Source of the DNA: Streptomyces sp. cf386
GTDB taxonomy: Bacteria; Actinomycetota; Actinomycetes; Streptomycetales; Streptomycetaceae
NCBI RefSeq assembly: GCF_900103585.1
Contig: NZ_FNHV01000006.1
Location: 310,001 to 374,000 of the forward strand
DNA: 64,000 nucleotides
Direction of reading: 5' to 3'
Part shown: piece after piece, positions 16,741-25,471 of the stretch
Layout: each line of letters begins with the position of its first letter
Numbering within the stretch: the stretch's first letter is position 1
The notes under the pieces: generated by a model
Database searches by the model: none
Seen by the model: the letters and a program-made list of their open reading frames with translations, nothing else
What the model was told of the DNA's origin: nothing
Program-made: the position numbers and the translations under genes

Positions 16741-17505
16741 CTAGGCAGCGAGCCCCAGCGCAGCCATCCGCTTGGTGTGCGCCTCAGTGATCCGCGAGAA
16801 CATCTTCCCGACCTCCGCGAGATCGAACCCGTCCGCGACCCCACCCACCAGCATCGTGGACAGCGCATCCCGATCGGCAACCACCCGCTGGGACTGCGAC
16901 AGGGCCTCCCCCATCAGCCGCCGGGCCCACAGCGCAAGACGCCCACCCACCCGCGGATCGGCATCGATGGCCGCCCGCACCTTCTCCACGGCGAACGACG
17001 CGTGCCCCGTGTCGTCGAGCACGGCCAGCACCAGCCCCCGCGAGTCCGAGTCGAGCCGGGCCGCGACCTCCCGGTAGAAGTCACTGGCGATCGAGTCACC
17101 GACGTACGCCTTGACGAGCCCCTCCAGCCAGTCCGACGGCGCCGTCTGCTTGTGGAACCCGTCCAGCGCGGCGACGAACGGCTCCATGGCCTCCGTCGGC
17201 TCGGCCCCGATCTCCGTCAGCCGGTCCCGCAGCTTCTCGTAGTGGTGGAACTCCGCCGACGCCATCTTCGCCAGCTCCGCCTTGTCCGCCAGCGTCGGCG
17301 CCAGCTTGGCGTCCTCCGCCAGCCGCTCGAACGCCGCCAGCTCCCCGTAGGCCAGCGCGCCGAGCAGGTCCACGACAGCGGCCCGGTACTGCGGATCGGC
17401 GGAGGCCTGCGCCCAGTCCTGGGCGGCGACCCCGGTGTGTTCGACGGTGGAGTCAGCGGTGTCAGCGGCGTCAGGGGTGTTGTCAGGCGTCGTCATGAAG
17501 CGCAC
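16741..17505 (-). CDS. ferritin-like fold protein (MiaE-like)
   Basis: A 254-aa helical protein of the ferritin-like MiaE_2 group. Carboxylate/His positions typical of a di-iron helical bundle are visible: GELAAFERLAEDA near residue 54, then ASAEFHHYEKLRD near 84. Members are predicted tRNA hydroxylases or oxidases, but function in Streptomyces is unproven. The start is either GTG 17505 (GGTGAG nine bases upstream) or ATG 17496. It is divergent from the RNA helicase gene. Confidence 0.8.
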   Translation of the reverse strand: MRFMTTPDNTPDAADTADSTVEHTGVAAQDWAQASADPQYRAAVVDLLGALAYGELAAFERLAEDAKLAPTLADKAELAKMASAEFHHYEKLRDRLTEIGAEPTEAMEPFVAALDGFHKQTAPSDWLEGLVKAYVGDSIASDFYREVAARLDSDSRGLVLAVLDDTGHASFAVEKVRAAIDADPRVGGRLALWARRLMGEALSQSQRVVADRDALSTMLVGGVADGFDLAEVGKMFSRITEAHTKRMAALGLAA

Positions 17506-17582
17506 AATAGCCCGCTCACCGTGTCACGGAAGTCCCTGGTCAATCACTGTGACGCCGACTACGTGACCAATTCGGCCATCGC

Positions 17583-17885
17583 ATGTGCGCGTTTCCGGGG
17601 TATGGTGGTAATGCGCCCGCTGAGTACCTTGATGTACTCGACGGGCCGCACGTTATGAGGATGCCCGGTCGGTGGCCCGATCGGCTCCGACCCGACAGCC
17701 CTCCCCGGCCGTACGGCACTGTGCGTACGACGACCGGAGGGACACCCTCAGCGGTACGAGCGCTAGAGCGTCGGCAGTGGTCCCGTGCCTTACGGCCCGA
17801 CCGTACGGCAGCCGACGTCCCCCGGCACGGTCCGTCAAAGACCCCCGCGCTCGCCTCGCACCGCGTACACAGAAGAGGCAGCACC
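17583..17885 (+). promoter_or_regulatory. long non-coding leader of the RNA helicase gene
   Basis: An open frame here continues into the helicase, but its third-position G+C is only around 60%, against well over 90% in the gene proper. It also adds about 100 residues foreign to DEAD-box proteins. I therefore read it as untranslated leader. It contains several GTAC-containing short palindromes (CCGTACGG-type). Cold-shock helicase genes often have long autoregulated leaders; that link is inference. Confidence 0.5.
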
Positions 17886-20525
17886 CTGACTACGACTTTC
17901 CGAGAGCTCGGGATCTTTCCCGAGACCGCCGAGGCCCTTGAAGCCGTCGGCATCGTCAACCCCTTCCCCATCCAGGAGATGACCCTCCCCGTCGCCCTCT
18001 CCGGCACGGACGTCATCGGCCAGGCCAAGACCGGCACCGGCAAGACGCTGGGCTTCGGCCTCCCGCTCCTGGAGCGCGTCACCGTCCCCGCCGACGTGGA
18101 GGCCGGGCGCGCCAAGCCCGAGTCCCTCACCGACGCCCCGCAGGCGCTCGTCGTCGTCCCCACGCGCGAGCTGTGCACGCAGGTCACCAACGACCTGCTG
18201 ACCGCGGGCAAGGTACGTAACGTCCGCGTTCTCGCGATCTACGGCGGCCGGGCCTACGAGCCCCAGGTCGAGGCCCTGAAGAAGGGCGTCGACGTGATCG
18301 TCGGCACCCCGGGCCGACTGCTGGACCTCGCGGGCCAGAAGAAGCTCAACCTCAAGCACATCAAGGCGCTCGTCCTCGACGAGGCCGACGAGATGCTCGA
18401 CCTGGGCTTCCTGCCCGACGTCGAGAAGATCATCAACATGCTGCCGGCCCGCCGCCAGACCATGCTGTTCTCGGCGACCATGCCGGGCGCGGTCATCGGC
18501 CTCGCGCGCCGCTACATGTCGCAGCCCACCCACATCCGCGCCACCGCGCCGGACGACGAGGGCGCGACGGTCGCGAACATCGCGCAGCACGTCTACCGCG
18601 CACACAACATGGACAAGCCGGAGATGGTCGCGCGCATACTGCAGGCCGACGGCCGGGGACTGGCCATGGTCTTCTGCCGTACGAAGCGCACCGCGGCAGA
18701 CCTCGCCGACCAGCTCCAGCAGCGCGGCTTCGCCTCCGGCGCGGTCCACGGCGACCTCGGCCAGGGCGCCCGCGAGCAGGCGCTGCGTGCCTTCCGCAAC
18801 GGCAAGGTGGACGTCCTCGTCTGCACCGACGTCGCCGCGCGCGGCATCGACGTCGAGGGCGTGACGCACGTCATCAACTACCAGTCGCCGGAAGAGGAGA
18901 AGACGTACCTGCACCGCATCGGCCGTACGGGCCGCGCGGGCAACACGGGTACGGCGATCACGCTCGTCGACTGGGACGACATCCCGCGCTGGCAGCTCAT
19001 CAACAAGGCGCTGGAGCTGAACTTCAACGACCCGCCGGAGACGTACTCCACGTCCCCGCACCTCTTCGAGGAACTGAGCATCCCCGCGGGCACCAAGGGC
19101 GTCCTGCCCCGCTCGGAGCGCACGCGCGCCGGGCTGGCGGCGGAGAAGCTGGAGGATCTCGGCGAGACCGGCGGGCGCGGTGCGCGCGGTCGCGGTGGCC
19201 GTGGCGGCCGGGACGACTCCCAGGCGTCGTCGGACCGCGAGCGCCCGGCGCGTACGCCGCGTCGCCGTCGCCGTACGCGCGGCGGATCCGCACTGGACGG
19301 GACACCGGCGCCCGCCGCCGGTGCCGGCACTCCGGAGGAGACCGCCGAGGCCGTCACCGCGCCTCGCACCCCGCGCCGTCGGCGCCGCACCCGTGCCGGG
19401 GCGACGCCGGAGCAGGCACCTGCCGTGACGGCCACGTCCGCGGACCCCGCGGAGGCAGCCGTCGCGACGGCGGAGGGCCCGTCCCTGGACACCGTCGAGG
19501 AGACCCCGGCCAAGCCACGACGCCGCCGGACGCGCAAGTCGGCGGAGCCGCAGGCGACTTCGGCTGACGCCGGGGCGACGCCGGAGACGGAGGCCGCGAA
19601 GGTCACGGAGGCCGTTCAGGCGTCCGAGGCTGCCACGGCTCCGCAGGCCACCGAGCCCGAGGAGGCTCCGGCCGCCAAGCCGCGCCGCCGCACCCGCAAG
19701 GCGGCGGCCACGGCGGAGACCGCGGTCGCCACGGCCGAGGGCACCACGGAGGCCGTACAGCCGGCTCCGGAGGCCGCCGAGACCAAGCCGAAGGCACGCC
19801 GCACCCGCAAGGCGACCGCTGCCACGGAGACCGCGGAAGCGGCTCCGGAGGCCGCCGAAGCCGCGCCGAAGGCACGTCGTACCCGCAAGGTGACCGCCGC
19901 CGCGGAGACCGCCGTGGACACGGCCGAGGCCGTGGAGGCCAAGCCGAAGGCACGTCGTACCCGCAAGACCGCGGCGACCGTCGAAACCGCCGACATCCCG
20001 GCCCAGACGACCCAGGAGCCGGAGGCCGCCGAGGCTGCGCCGAAGGCACGCCGCACGCGCAAGGCGACCGCCGCGGCGGAGGCTGCCGTCGACACGGCCG
20101 AGGCCGTGGAGGCGAAGCCCCGGCGTACGCGCAAGGCCGCGGCCACCGCCGTGGACACGGCCGAGGCCGTGGAGGCCAAGCCGCGCCGTACCCGCAAGGC
20201 CGCAGCGACCGTCGCGGAGCCGGAGGCCGCCGAGGCCAAGCCCCGGCGCACCCGCAAGGCCGCGGCCACCGCCGAGTCCGCCGTGGACACGGCCGAGGCC
20301 ATCGAGGCCAAGCCCAAGGCACGCCGCACCCGCAAGACCGCGGCGACCGCCGACATCCCGGCCCAGGCCACCCAGGAGCCGGAGGCCACGGAGGCACCCG
20401 CCCCGCGCCGCCGTACCCGCAAGGCGGCGGCGACCGTGGAGGCCGCCGACGGCGCGGCCGAGGCCAAGCCCAAGGTGCGCCGCACCCGCAAGGCCACGGC
20501 TGCCGCGGAGCCCACGGAGGGCTGA
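17886..20525 (+). CDS. DEAD-box RNA helicase with Arg/Lys repeat tail
   Basis: An 879-aa protein when started at CTG 17886, the only plausible start: GAAGAGG lies seven bases upstream, the Q-motif follows directly, and no ATG, GTG or TTG lies nearby. Motifs: Q-motif around residues 10-30, AKTGTGKT at 47-54, VLDEADEM near 164, FSATMPG, and HRIGRTGRAG near 345. The ~440-residue C-terminal extension is Ala/Glu/Thr-rich, with twelve RRTRK boxes and two RRRRRTR boxes, likely RNA-binding and disordered. It remodels RNA, as CsdA/RhlE-type helicases do in ribosome assembly or cold response. A terminator follows 11 bp later. Confidence 0.85.
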   Translation: MTTTFRELGIFPETAEALEAVGIVNPFPIQEMTLPVALSGTDVIGQAKTGTGKTLGFGLPLLERVTVPADVEAGRAKPESLTDAPQALVVVPTRELCTQVTNDLLTAGKVRNVRVLAIYGGRAYEPQVEALKKGVDVIVGTPGRLLDLAGQKKLNLKHIKALVLDEADEMLDLGFLPDVEKIINMLPARRQTMLFSATMPGAVIGLARRYMSQPTHIRATAPDDEGATVANIAQHVYRAHNMDKPEMVARILQADGRGLAMVFCRTKRTAADLADQLQQRGFASGAVHGDLGQGAREQALRAFRNGKVDVLVCTDVAARGIDVEGVTHVINYQSPEEEKTYLHRIGRTGRAGNTGTAITLVDWDDIPRWQLINKALELNFNDPPETYSTSPHLFEELSIPAGTKGVLPRSERTRAGLAAEKLEDLGETGGRGARGRGGRGGRDDSQASSDRERPARTPRRRRRTRGGSALDGTPAPAAGAGTPEETAEAVTAPRTPRRRRRTRAGATPEQAPAVTATSADPAEAAVATAEGPSLDTVEETPAKPRRRRTRKSAEPQATSADAGATPETEAAKVTEAVQASEAATAPQATEPEEAPAAKPRRRTRKAAATAETAVATAEGTTEAVQPAPEAAETKPKARRTRKATAATETAEAAPEAAEAAPKARRTRKVTAAAETAVDTAEAVEAKPKARRTRKTAATVETADIPAQTTQEPEAAEAAPKARRTRKATAAAEAAVDTAEAVEAKPRRTRKAAATAVDTAEAVEAKPRRTRKAAATVAEPEAAEAKPRRTRKAAATAESAVDTAEAIEAKPKARRTRKTAATADIPAQATQEPEATEAPAPRRRTRKAAATVEAADGAAEAKPKVRRTRKATAAAEPTEG

Positions 20526-20535
20526 TCTCCCGTAC

Positions 20536-20572
20536 GACGGCCCGGTCCCACCTCGTGTGGGGCCGGGCCGTC
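20536..20572 (+). terminator. hairpin terminator after the helicase gene
   Basis: A 16-bp stem (20536-20551 with 20557-20572) with one mismatch and a 5-base loop, starting 11 bp after the helicase stop. Confidence 0.85.
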
Positions 20573-20624
20573 GGCATGGGCACCGGCCCACCCCACGCCC
20601 GCCCCCACCCGCTACCCTCCCCCC

Positions 20625-21530
20625 GTGACCACCCAACCCGCCTCCACGCCGCCCCCGAACGCCCGCGCCTACCCCCTGCACACCTCTCGCGGCACCTTCG
20701 CAGTCGTCGACCACCCCGCCGCCCCCGGCGTCGAACCACGAGGCGTCGCGCTGCTGCTCCCCGGATTCACGGGCAGCAAGGAGGACTTCACGCTCATGCA
20801 CGAGCCGCTGGCGGAGCGCGGCTACCGCAGCATCGCCGTCGACGGACGCGGACAGCATGAGTCGGACGGACCGGAGGACGACGAATCCGCCTACACGCGG
20901 AGCGAGTTGGCGCAGGACGTCCTCGCCCAGGCGGCAGCCCTCGGCACGGACAACGCCCCCCTCCACCTCCTCGGCCACTCCCTGGGCGGCCAGATCGCCC
21001 GCGCGACCGTTCTCCGCGACCACGCGCCGTTCCGCTCCCTCACCCTCATGGCATCGGGACCGGCCCAGATCTCCGACTCCCAGCAGCAGCGCGTGAAGTT
21101 GCTGCGGGACGCGCTCGCGGTGATGACCATGGAGGAGACCTGGGAGGCGATCCTCGCCATGGGACCGCCGGAGGAGGTCGGCGGCCCGGCGCGCGGCATC
21201 GGCGGCCCGGAACTGCTGCGCCGGCGCTGGCTCGGCACCAAGCCCGCCCAACTCACCGCCACGGGACGTCAGTTGTGCACGGAGCCGGACCGGGTCGACG
21301 AACTCGCGGCCCTCCCGCTCCCGTTCCACGTCCTGTCGGGCGCCAGTGACGACACCTGGCCGGTTCCGGTCCTCGACGACATGGCCGCGCGCCTGAAGGC
21401 CCGCCGCACGGTCATCCCCGGCGCCGAGCACTCCCCCAACGCCGACCAGCCCCTGCGCACGTCCCAGGCCGTCGCCGACTTCTGGGACAGCGTGAACGGC
21501 GTCGCCGGACGGTCCGAGCAGAACGGCTAG
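20625..21530 (+). CDS. alpha/beta hydrolase
   Basis: A 301-aa alpha/beta-hydrolase. It has LLLPGFTGSKEDF (oxyanion loop) near residue 47, the nucleophile elbow GHSLGG near 118, an Asp in SGASDDTW near 243 and the His in IPGAEHSPNADQP near 269. It starts at GTG. Substrate unknown. Its TAG stop falls inside the first of three 19-bp direct repeats. It is convergent with the NYN-domain gene, only 34 bp apart, with no separate terminator. Confidence 0.85.
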   Translation: MTTQPASTPPPNARAYPLHTSRGTFAVVDHPAAPGVEPRGVALLLPGFTGSKEDFTLMHEPLAERGYRSIAVDGRGQHESDGPEDDESAYTRSELAQDVLAQAAALGTDNAPLHLLGHSLGGQIARATVLRDHAPFRSLTLMASGPAQISDSQQQRVKLLRDALAVMTMEETWEAILAMGPPEEVGGPARGIGGPELLRRRWLGTKPAQLTATGRQLCTEPDRVDELAALPLPFHVLSGASDDTWPVPVLDDMAARLKARRTVIPGAEHSPNADQPLRTSQAVADFWDSVNGVAGRSEQNG

Positions 21531-21569
21531 TTCCGAGCAGAACGGCTAGTTCCGAGCAGAACGGCTAGT
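21513..21569. repeat. three perfect tandem 19-bp repeats across convergent gene ends
   Basis: TCCGAGCAGAACGGCTAGT occurs at 21513-21531, 21532-21550 and 21551-21569. The plus-strand hydrolase stop (TAG, 21528-21530) is in copy 1. The minus-strand NYN gene stop (21565-21567) uses the CTA of copy 3. Because 19 is not a multiple of three, copy-number changes shift frames only beyond the stops. Confidence 0.95.
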
Positions 21570-22485
21570 ACTGCGCCTGAAGGTGCTCCCAGAACCCGTC
21601 CCGCAACGCCCGCCGCAGATCCGCCTGTCCGCGCAGCGAGTACTGCAGCAGCCCCTCCGCCTCCACCAGCAGGTCCTGGTCCACCGAGCCGGGGAGGTAC
21701 GGGTGCCCGGGCAGCAGCTCGACCAGCGACTCCCGCCCCCTCGCCGCGAGCCACTTCGCCGCGATCTGGGCGCCGACGAAGCGGACATCCTCCCGCGTCG
21801 GCCGGGCCGCCCCCGCCGCCTCGTACGCGGCAGCGGTGCGGCGGGAGACGTACGGCTTGAAGAAGTCGAGGTCGAGGGTGCGCTGGCTGTCGACCTCCCA
21901 GAGCAGGGGCTCGGCCTGGTTACGGCCCTCCGGCGCCTCGATGCCCCACAGGTGCACCCGCGCGCCGTACCCCTGCGCGGCCTCGACGGCCGACACCAGG
22001 TCCTCGTCGCCGCCGAGCAGGGCCGCGTCGCTGATGGCACGGTGCCTGGCCAGTGACTCCAGGTCGGTCCGGATCAGTGAGTCGACGCCCTTCTGCTGGT
22101 TGTTGGCGTTGAGGTTGCCGAGGCGGACCTTCACATCGGGGAGTTCGGCGATCGACTGCTGCTCCGCCGTGTGGATACGGCGCCGCGCACCGTCGTACCA
22201 GTAGACCCGCAGCAGCCTGCTGTCCGCGAAGATCGTGCGCGCCCTGTCGATGAGCGCCTCGATGAGCCCCTCGGCGTCCAGATCGAAGGCCCGACGGTCC
22301 TCCGTCCCGGCGACCAGCCGTCCCGCGGCGGCGTACAGATAGCCCGCGTCGACGAAGATCGCATGGGTCGAGGGCGTCTTCGCCACCTCGGCGAGCATGC
22401 GTTGCAGCAGCTCGTTGGTGTGGTCGATGCGGGCGGCGAGTGCCGCGAGGTCGTCGTTCATCGGCTCCATTGTCCTGGCGGTCAC
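21565..22485 (-). CDS. NYN-domain (PIN-like) ribonuclease-family protein
   Basis: A 306-aa protein with a NYN domain: the strand IFVDAGYLYAA near residue 44 gives the first acidic residue, the central KGVDSLIRTDLESLARHRAISDAALLGGDEDLV near 130-165 gives the remaining acids, and VHLWGIE follows. NYN proteins are metal-dependent RNA or DNA nucleases. The C-terminal ~100 residues contain a winged-helix-like region found in bacterial NYN proteins. The GTG at 22485 or ATG at 22470 may be the start. The RNA target is unknown. Confidence 0.85.
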   Translation of the reverse strand: MTARTMEPMNDDLAALAARIDHTNELLQRMLAEVAKTPSTHAIFVDAGYLYAAAGRLVAGTEDRRAFDLDAEGLIEALIDRARTIFADSRLLRVYWYDGARRRIHTAEQQSIAELPDVKVRLGNLNANNQQKGVDSLIRTDLESLARHRAISDAALLGGDEDLVSAVEAAQGYGARVHLWGIEAPEGRNQAEPLLWEVDSQRTLDLDFFKPYVSRRTAAAYEAAGAARPTREDVRFVGAQIAAKWLAARGRESLVELLPGHPYLPGSVDQDLLVEAEGLLQYSLRGQADLRRALRDGFWEHLQAQY

Positions 22486-22667
22486 GCTGCGAACACAACC
22501 GGTCCCGGTCGGTCTCCTCTTGATCCCTCGACAACCACTTACCGGTCAGTAGTTAGCCGTTCGAAAAATTTCCTTAGCGTAGGGAATGTTTGTAACACGC
22601 AACCCGTTGACTACGTGTGTAACCAAGTAGTTCTCCTCAGGAGGATGACCAGACGAAGGGAGAAGCC

Positions 22668-22820
22668 ATGCGCTTCGAAATCATGCGACTCGACGAGGTC
22701 GACGGCACGCCCGTGGACAGCACCGTCGTGGACGCCGCCTCCGTCAACCGGATCGTTCAGCAGGCCGCCGCGATCGGACAGCGGCTGTGGATCCGACCGG
22801 CCGAGACCACGGCCTCATAA
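22668..22820 (+). CDS. 50-aa conserved-looking small protein
   Basis: A 50-residue frame (MRFEIMRLDEVDG... ending PAETTAS) with GAAGGGAGAAGCC before the ATG and strong third-position G+C. It sits alone between an AT-rich upstream region and its own terminator, so it is expressed as its own transcript. No membrane segment or metal motif is visible. I believe similar proteins occur widely in streptomycetes, but no function is known to me. The upstream 182 bp also serve the divergent NYN gene. Confidence 0.7.
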   Translation: MRFEIMRLDEVDGTPVDSTVVDAASVNRIVQQAAAIGQRLWIRPAETTAS

Positions 22821-22845
22821 CAGACGCGAATCACCGCAGAAGCTT

Positions 22846-22885
22846 CGAAGCCCCCGTACGGCACCACGGCCGTGCGGGGGCTTCG
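22846..22885. terminator. hairpin terminator between small gene and marC
   Basis: CGAAGCCCCCG pairs with CGGGGGCTTCG, extended by an imperfect inner stem. It lies between two convergent genes and could serve both. Confidence 0.85.
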
Positions 22886-22899
22886 CGCATACGTCAGGC

Positions 22900-23505
22900 T
22901 CAGGCGCCCTGGATCACCTGCGTGACCCCGTTGATGATCTGCTGCACGGCGATCGCCGACAGCATCATGCCCGCGAGCCGCGTCACCAGGACCACGCCTC
23001 CGTCCTTGATGACCCGGATGATCAGCAGCGAGTACCGCATCACGATCCACAGCACCACATGGATGGCGAGGATCGCCGACCACACCGACACCTGCGTGGC
23101 CACGCTGTCGGCCTTCTGCACGGCGAGGATGACGGACACGATCGCACCCGGCCCGGCCAGCAGCGGCATGCCAAGCGGTACGAGGGCGACGTTGACGTCC
23201 TTGGTCTGCTTCGGCTCGTCCGTCTTGCCGGTGAGCAGGTCGAGCGCGATCAGCAGGAGCAGCAGTCCGCCCGCGATCATCAGCGCGGGGACGGAGACAT
23301 GCAGATAGTCGAGGATCTGATGGCCGAGCAGCCCGAAGACCGCGATCACCCCGCCCGCCACACAGACGGCCTGGAAGGCCATCCGCTTCTGCACCTTGAC
23401 CGGCCGGCCGGAGGTGAGCGCGAGGAAGATCGGGGTGATCCCGGGAGGATCCATGATGACGAAGAGGGTCAGGAAGAGGGAGCCGAAAACGGCGAGATCG
23501 AACAT
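22900..23505 (-). CDS. MarC-family integral membrane protein
   Basis: A 201-aa membrane protein of the MarC/UPF0056 family. It starts MFDLAVFGSLFLTLFVIMDPPGITPIF (the conserved MDPxG), has six hydrophobic segments and the second half-repeat PLGMPLLAGPGAIVSVIL. MarC was once linked to multiple antibiotic resistance, but that role was not upheld and the transport substrate is unknown. The start at 23505 has only a weak ribosome site. Confidence 0.9.
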   Translation of the reverse strand: MFDLAVFGSLFLTLFVIMDPPGITPIFLALTSGRPVKVQKRMAFQAVCVAGGVIAVFGLLGHQILDYLHVSVPALMIAGGLLLLLIALDLLTGKTDEPKQTKDVNVALVPLGMPLLAGPGAIVSVILAVQKADSVATQVSVWSAILAIHVVLWIVMRYSLLIIRVIKDGGVVLVTRLAGMMLSAIAVQQIINGVTQVIQGA

Positions 23506-23583
23506 GGGGAGGGGAGCCTTGAGGAGTGAGCGAAACGCGCGATGGCAGGCACGAAGCGCTGGGCCGCGCCGTGCCGCTACCGC

Positions 23584-23648
23584 TGTGGGCAGTCGTTCCC
23601 TGGGGTCCCCCCAGGCCCTTGAGGCACTGGGGGAGGAACGGGTGGGCA
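23584..23648. repeat. intergenic GTGGGCAG-flanked hairpin repeat
   Basis: GTGGGCAG occurs directly on both sides of an inverted GTTCC...CCCCCAG/CTGGGGG...GGAAC stem, in the 190-bp gap between marC and the PHP gene. I recognise this layout as a frequent intergenic element of Streptomyces genomes; only one copy is in the window. Confidence 0.55.
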
Positions 23649-23695
23649 GAGCCGACAGCGCCGGGTGCCTCTGAACGAACGTGAAGGTGACCGGC

Positions 23696-24553
23696 CTAGA
23701 CCCCGCCGGCCCCCGGGACGGGAAACGCTCCGGTGGCCCGCCGCGTGATCTCCCCGTACACCTCGGGGTCCGTCGTGTACTCACCGAGCACGCAGGTCTT
23801 GCGGCTGCCGTGGTAGTCACTGGACCCCGTGGCCAGCAGCCCGAGCTCCTTCGCGAGCCCGCGCATCCGCGCACGGGTGTCGGGGTCGTGGTCCATGTGG
23901 TCGACCTCGATGCCGTCGAGCCCGGCGGAGGCCAGCTCGGCGATCGCGGACTCCGGCACCGTACGGCCCCGCTTGCTCGCGGCCGGGTGCGCGAAGACGG
24001 TGACGCCGCCGGCGGCCTTGACCAGCCGGATCGCCTCGAACGGGTCGGTCTCGTGCTTCTCCACGAAGGCCCGGCCGCCGTCGGCCAGCCAGTCCTCGGT
24101 GAAGGCGTCACCCACGGTCGGTACGACCCCGAGCTCGACCAGCGCGGACGCGACGTGCGGCCGGCCGACGGACCCGTCGCCGGCGATCCGCAGCACCTGC
24201 TCCCAGGTGACCGGCACGCCCAGCTCGTTGAGCTTCGCGATCATGCCCTTGGCCCGCGGCACCCGGTCGTCCCGCACCAGTTCCCGCTCGGCGAGCAGCG
24301 CGGGCTCCTCCGGGTCGAACAGGTAGGCCAGCATGTGCATGCTGATGCCGTCGATACGGCAGGACAGCTCGGCACCGGTGACGAGGGTGAGCCCCTGCGG
24401 CAGCGCCGCGATCGCCTCTGCGTGTCCACGGGTCGTGTCGTGATCGGTGAGCGCCACGACGTCCAGCCCGGCCGCGGCGGCGTTGCGCACCAGCTCGGCC
24501 GGGGTGTCCGTGCCGTCGGAAGCGGTGGAGTGGGTGTGCAGGTCAATGCGCAC
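23696..24553 (-). CDS. PHP-domain metallo-phosphoesterase
   Basis: A 285-aa PHP phosphoesterase of the TrpH/YciV type, predicted to act on nucleoside 3',5'-bisphosphates or oligoribonucleotide 5' ends. Metal-binding motifs: DLHTHSTASDG at residues 4-14, ALTDHDT near 35, the Glu in GAELSC, FAHPAASKRGR near 185 and the late SSDYHGS near 245. GTG 24553 is chosen because GGAG lies eight bases upstream and the HxH motif follows immediately; a GTG nine codons earlier is less likely. Confidence 0.88.
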   Translation of the reverse strand: MRIDLHTHSTASDGTDTPAELVRNAAAAGLDVVALTDHDTTRGHAEAIAALPQGLTLVTGAELSCRIDGISMHMLAYLFDPEEPALLAERELVRDDRVPRAKGMIAKLNELGVPVTWEQVLRIAGDGSVGRPHVASALVELGVVPTVGDAFTEDWLADGGRAFVEKHETDPFEAIRLVKAAGGVTVFAHPAASKRGRTVPESAIAELASAGLDGIEVDHMDHDPDTRARMRGLAKELGLLATGSSDYHGSRKTCVLGEYTTDPEVYGEITRRATGAFPVPGAGGV

Positions 24554-24705
24554 GACGCGGACTCCAGTCGGGGACGGCACGGATGGGGACGCTCAAGGAT
24601 AACCGGATTTTCAACGACCCCTGTCACACCCGAAATGCCGCAGCGCCCCCTACATGAGCTCTCAGCCCAGTCCCGGGACTCCGGGCGCAGACCCTCGACC
24701 CGCCC

Positions 24706-25347
24706 CTAGGGCCCCAGCAAGCGCGGCGACAACGCCCCACAAGGCACCAGCTCTATCTCCGCCCCCGCATCCCGCAGATCCGTCAGCACCAGCTCGTCGT
24801 ACATCAGCAACCCCGACTGCTCGGGCCACATGACCGCCCACAGCCACATCCCGAGCGCCTCCCCCGCGAACACGGCACGATCGTCGGGCGTACCCGACAC
24901 ATGCCACAGCGGTGTCGGACGCCCGGCGGCCAGCACCTTGGCCTGCGGCGGCTTCTCGACGTTGATGTACGGCCCCGGGTCCGGCCCGTCGGTGCCCGCG
25001 TAACGCGCGCCGAGGCCGACGCCGAGTTCCTCGGCGACCAGGATCATCTCGCCCATGCCGCCGAGCGGACCGGGTCCGGAGCAGGCCACGGCGGTCGCGC
25101 GGCCACCGCTGCGGTCGTCGCCCGCGCTGGCGACACCCGTGAACAGCCAGCCGATCGGCAGCGGCCACGGCATCCATACCGGCACCTGCGTGCGATGCAC
25201 GACCACACCGAGGGCCTCGACGCTGGGCGGGATCACGGGCTGCACCGGATGCACGGTGCCGTGCACATCGCATTGCCAGGTGTCGGCGAAGAGTCCGGGA
25301 GCCCTGACCCGGCCACCACACTTCGGGCAACTGGGTTCGCCCCTCAT
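24706..25347 (-). CDS. DUF6758 family protein with N-terminal zinc ribbon
   Basis: A 213-aa protein. The N-terminus SCPKCGGRVR followed by WQCDVHG gives a Cys/His zinc-ribbon-like pattern. The rest is a compact globular domain with PVWMPWPLPIGWLFTG and GGMGEMILVAEELGVGLG. No function is known. It is divergent from the MFS exporter gene with a short 118-bp shared upstream region. Confidence 0.75.
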   Translation of the reverse strand: MRGEPSCPKCGGRVRAPGLFADTWQCDVHGTVHPVQPVIPPSVEALGVVVHRTQVPVWMPWPLPIGWLFTGVASAGDDRSGGRATAVACSGPGPLGGMGEMILVAEELGVGLGARYAGTDGPDPGPYINVEKPPQAKVLAAGRPTPLWHVSGTPDDRAVFAGEALGMWLWAVMWPEQSGLLMYDELVLTDLRDAGAEIELVPCGALSPRLLGP

Positions 25348-25436
25348 AGGGCTCCACGGTCCTACCCGTTCTGCGCCACGTCAAGGACGATCACCCGTCC
25401 GGACGGAACCCGTCCACCGAGAAAGCCGACCGCGCT

Positions 25437-25465
25437 TTGCATCGTTAGCCTATCTAACTTAATAT
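25437..25465 (+). promoter_or_regulatory. promoter for leaderless MFS gene with internal palindrome
   Basis: TTGCAT (25437-25442), a 17-bp spacer and TAATAT (25460-25465) place transcription start at about 25472, the ATG itself; no ribosome site exists. The spacer holds the palindrome GTTAG-CCTAT-CTAAC (25444-25458). The CTAACTTAA right side resembles half of a DtxR/IdeR-type iron box, whereas the left side does not fit the 19-bp consensus. Confidence 0.55.
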
Positions 25466-25471
25466 GTGTAT

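Noticed and set aside
17835..21431. Very long minus-strand open frame (1198 codons) opposite the helicase
   Set aside because: It is a GC-skew shadow of the repeat-rich helicase and hydrolase genes, with Gly/Arg/Leu low complexity and no recognisable domain.
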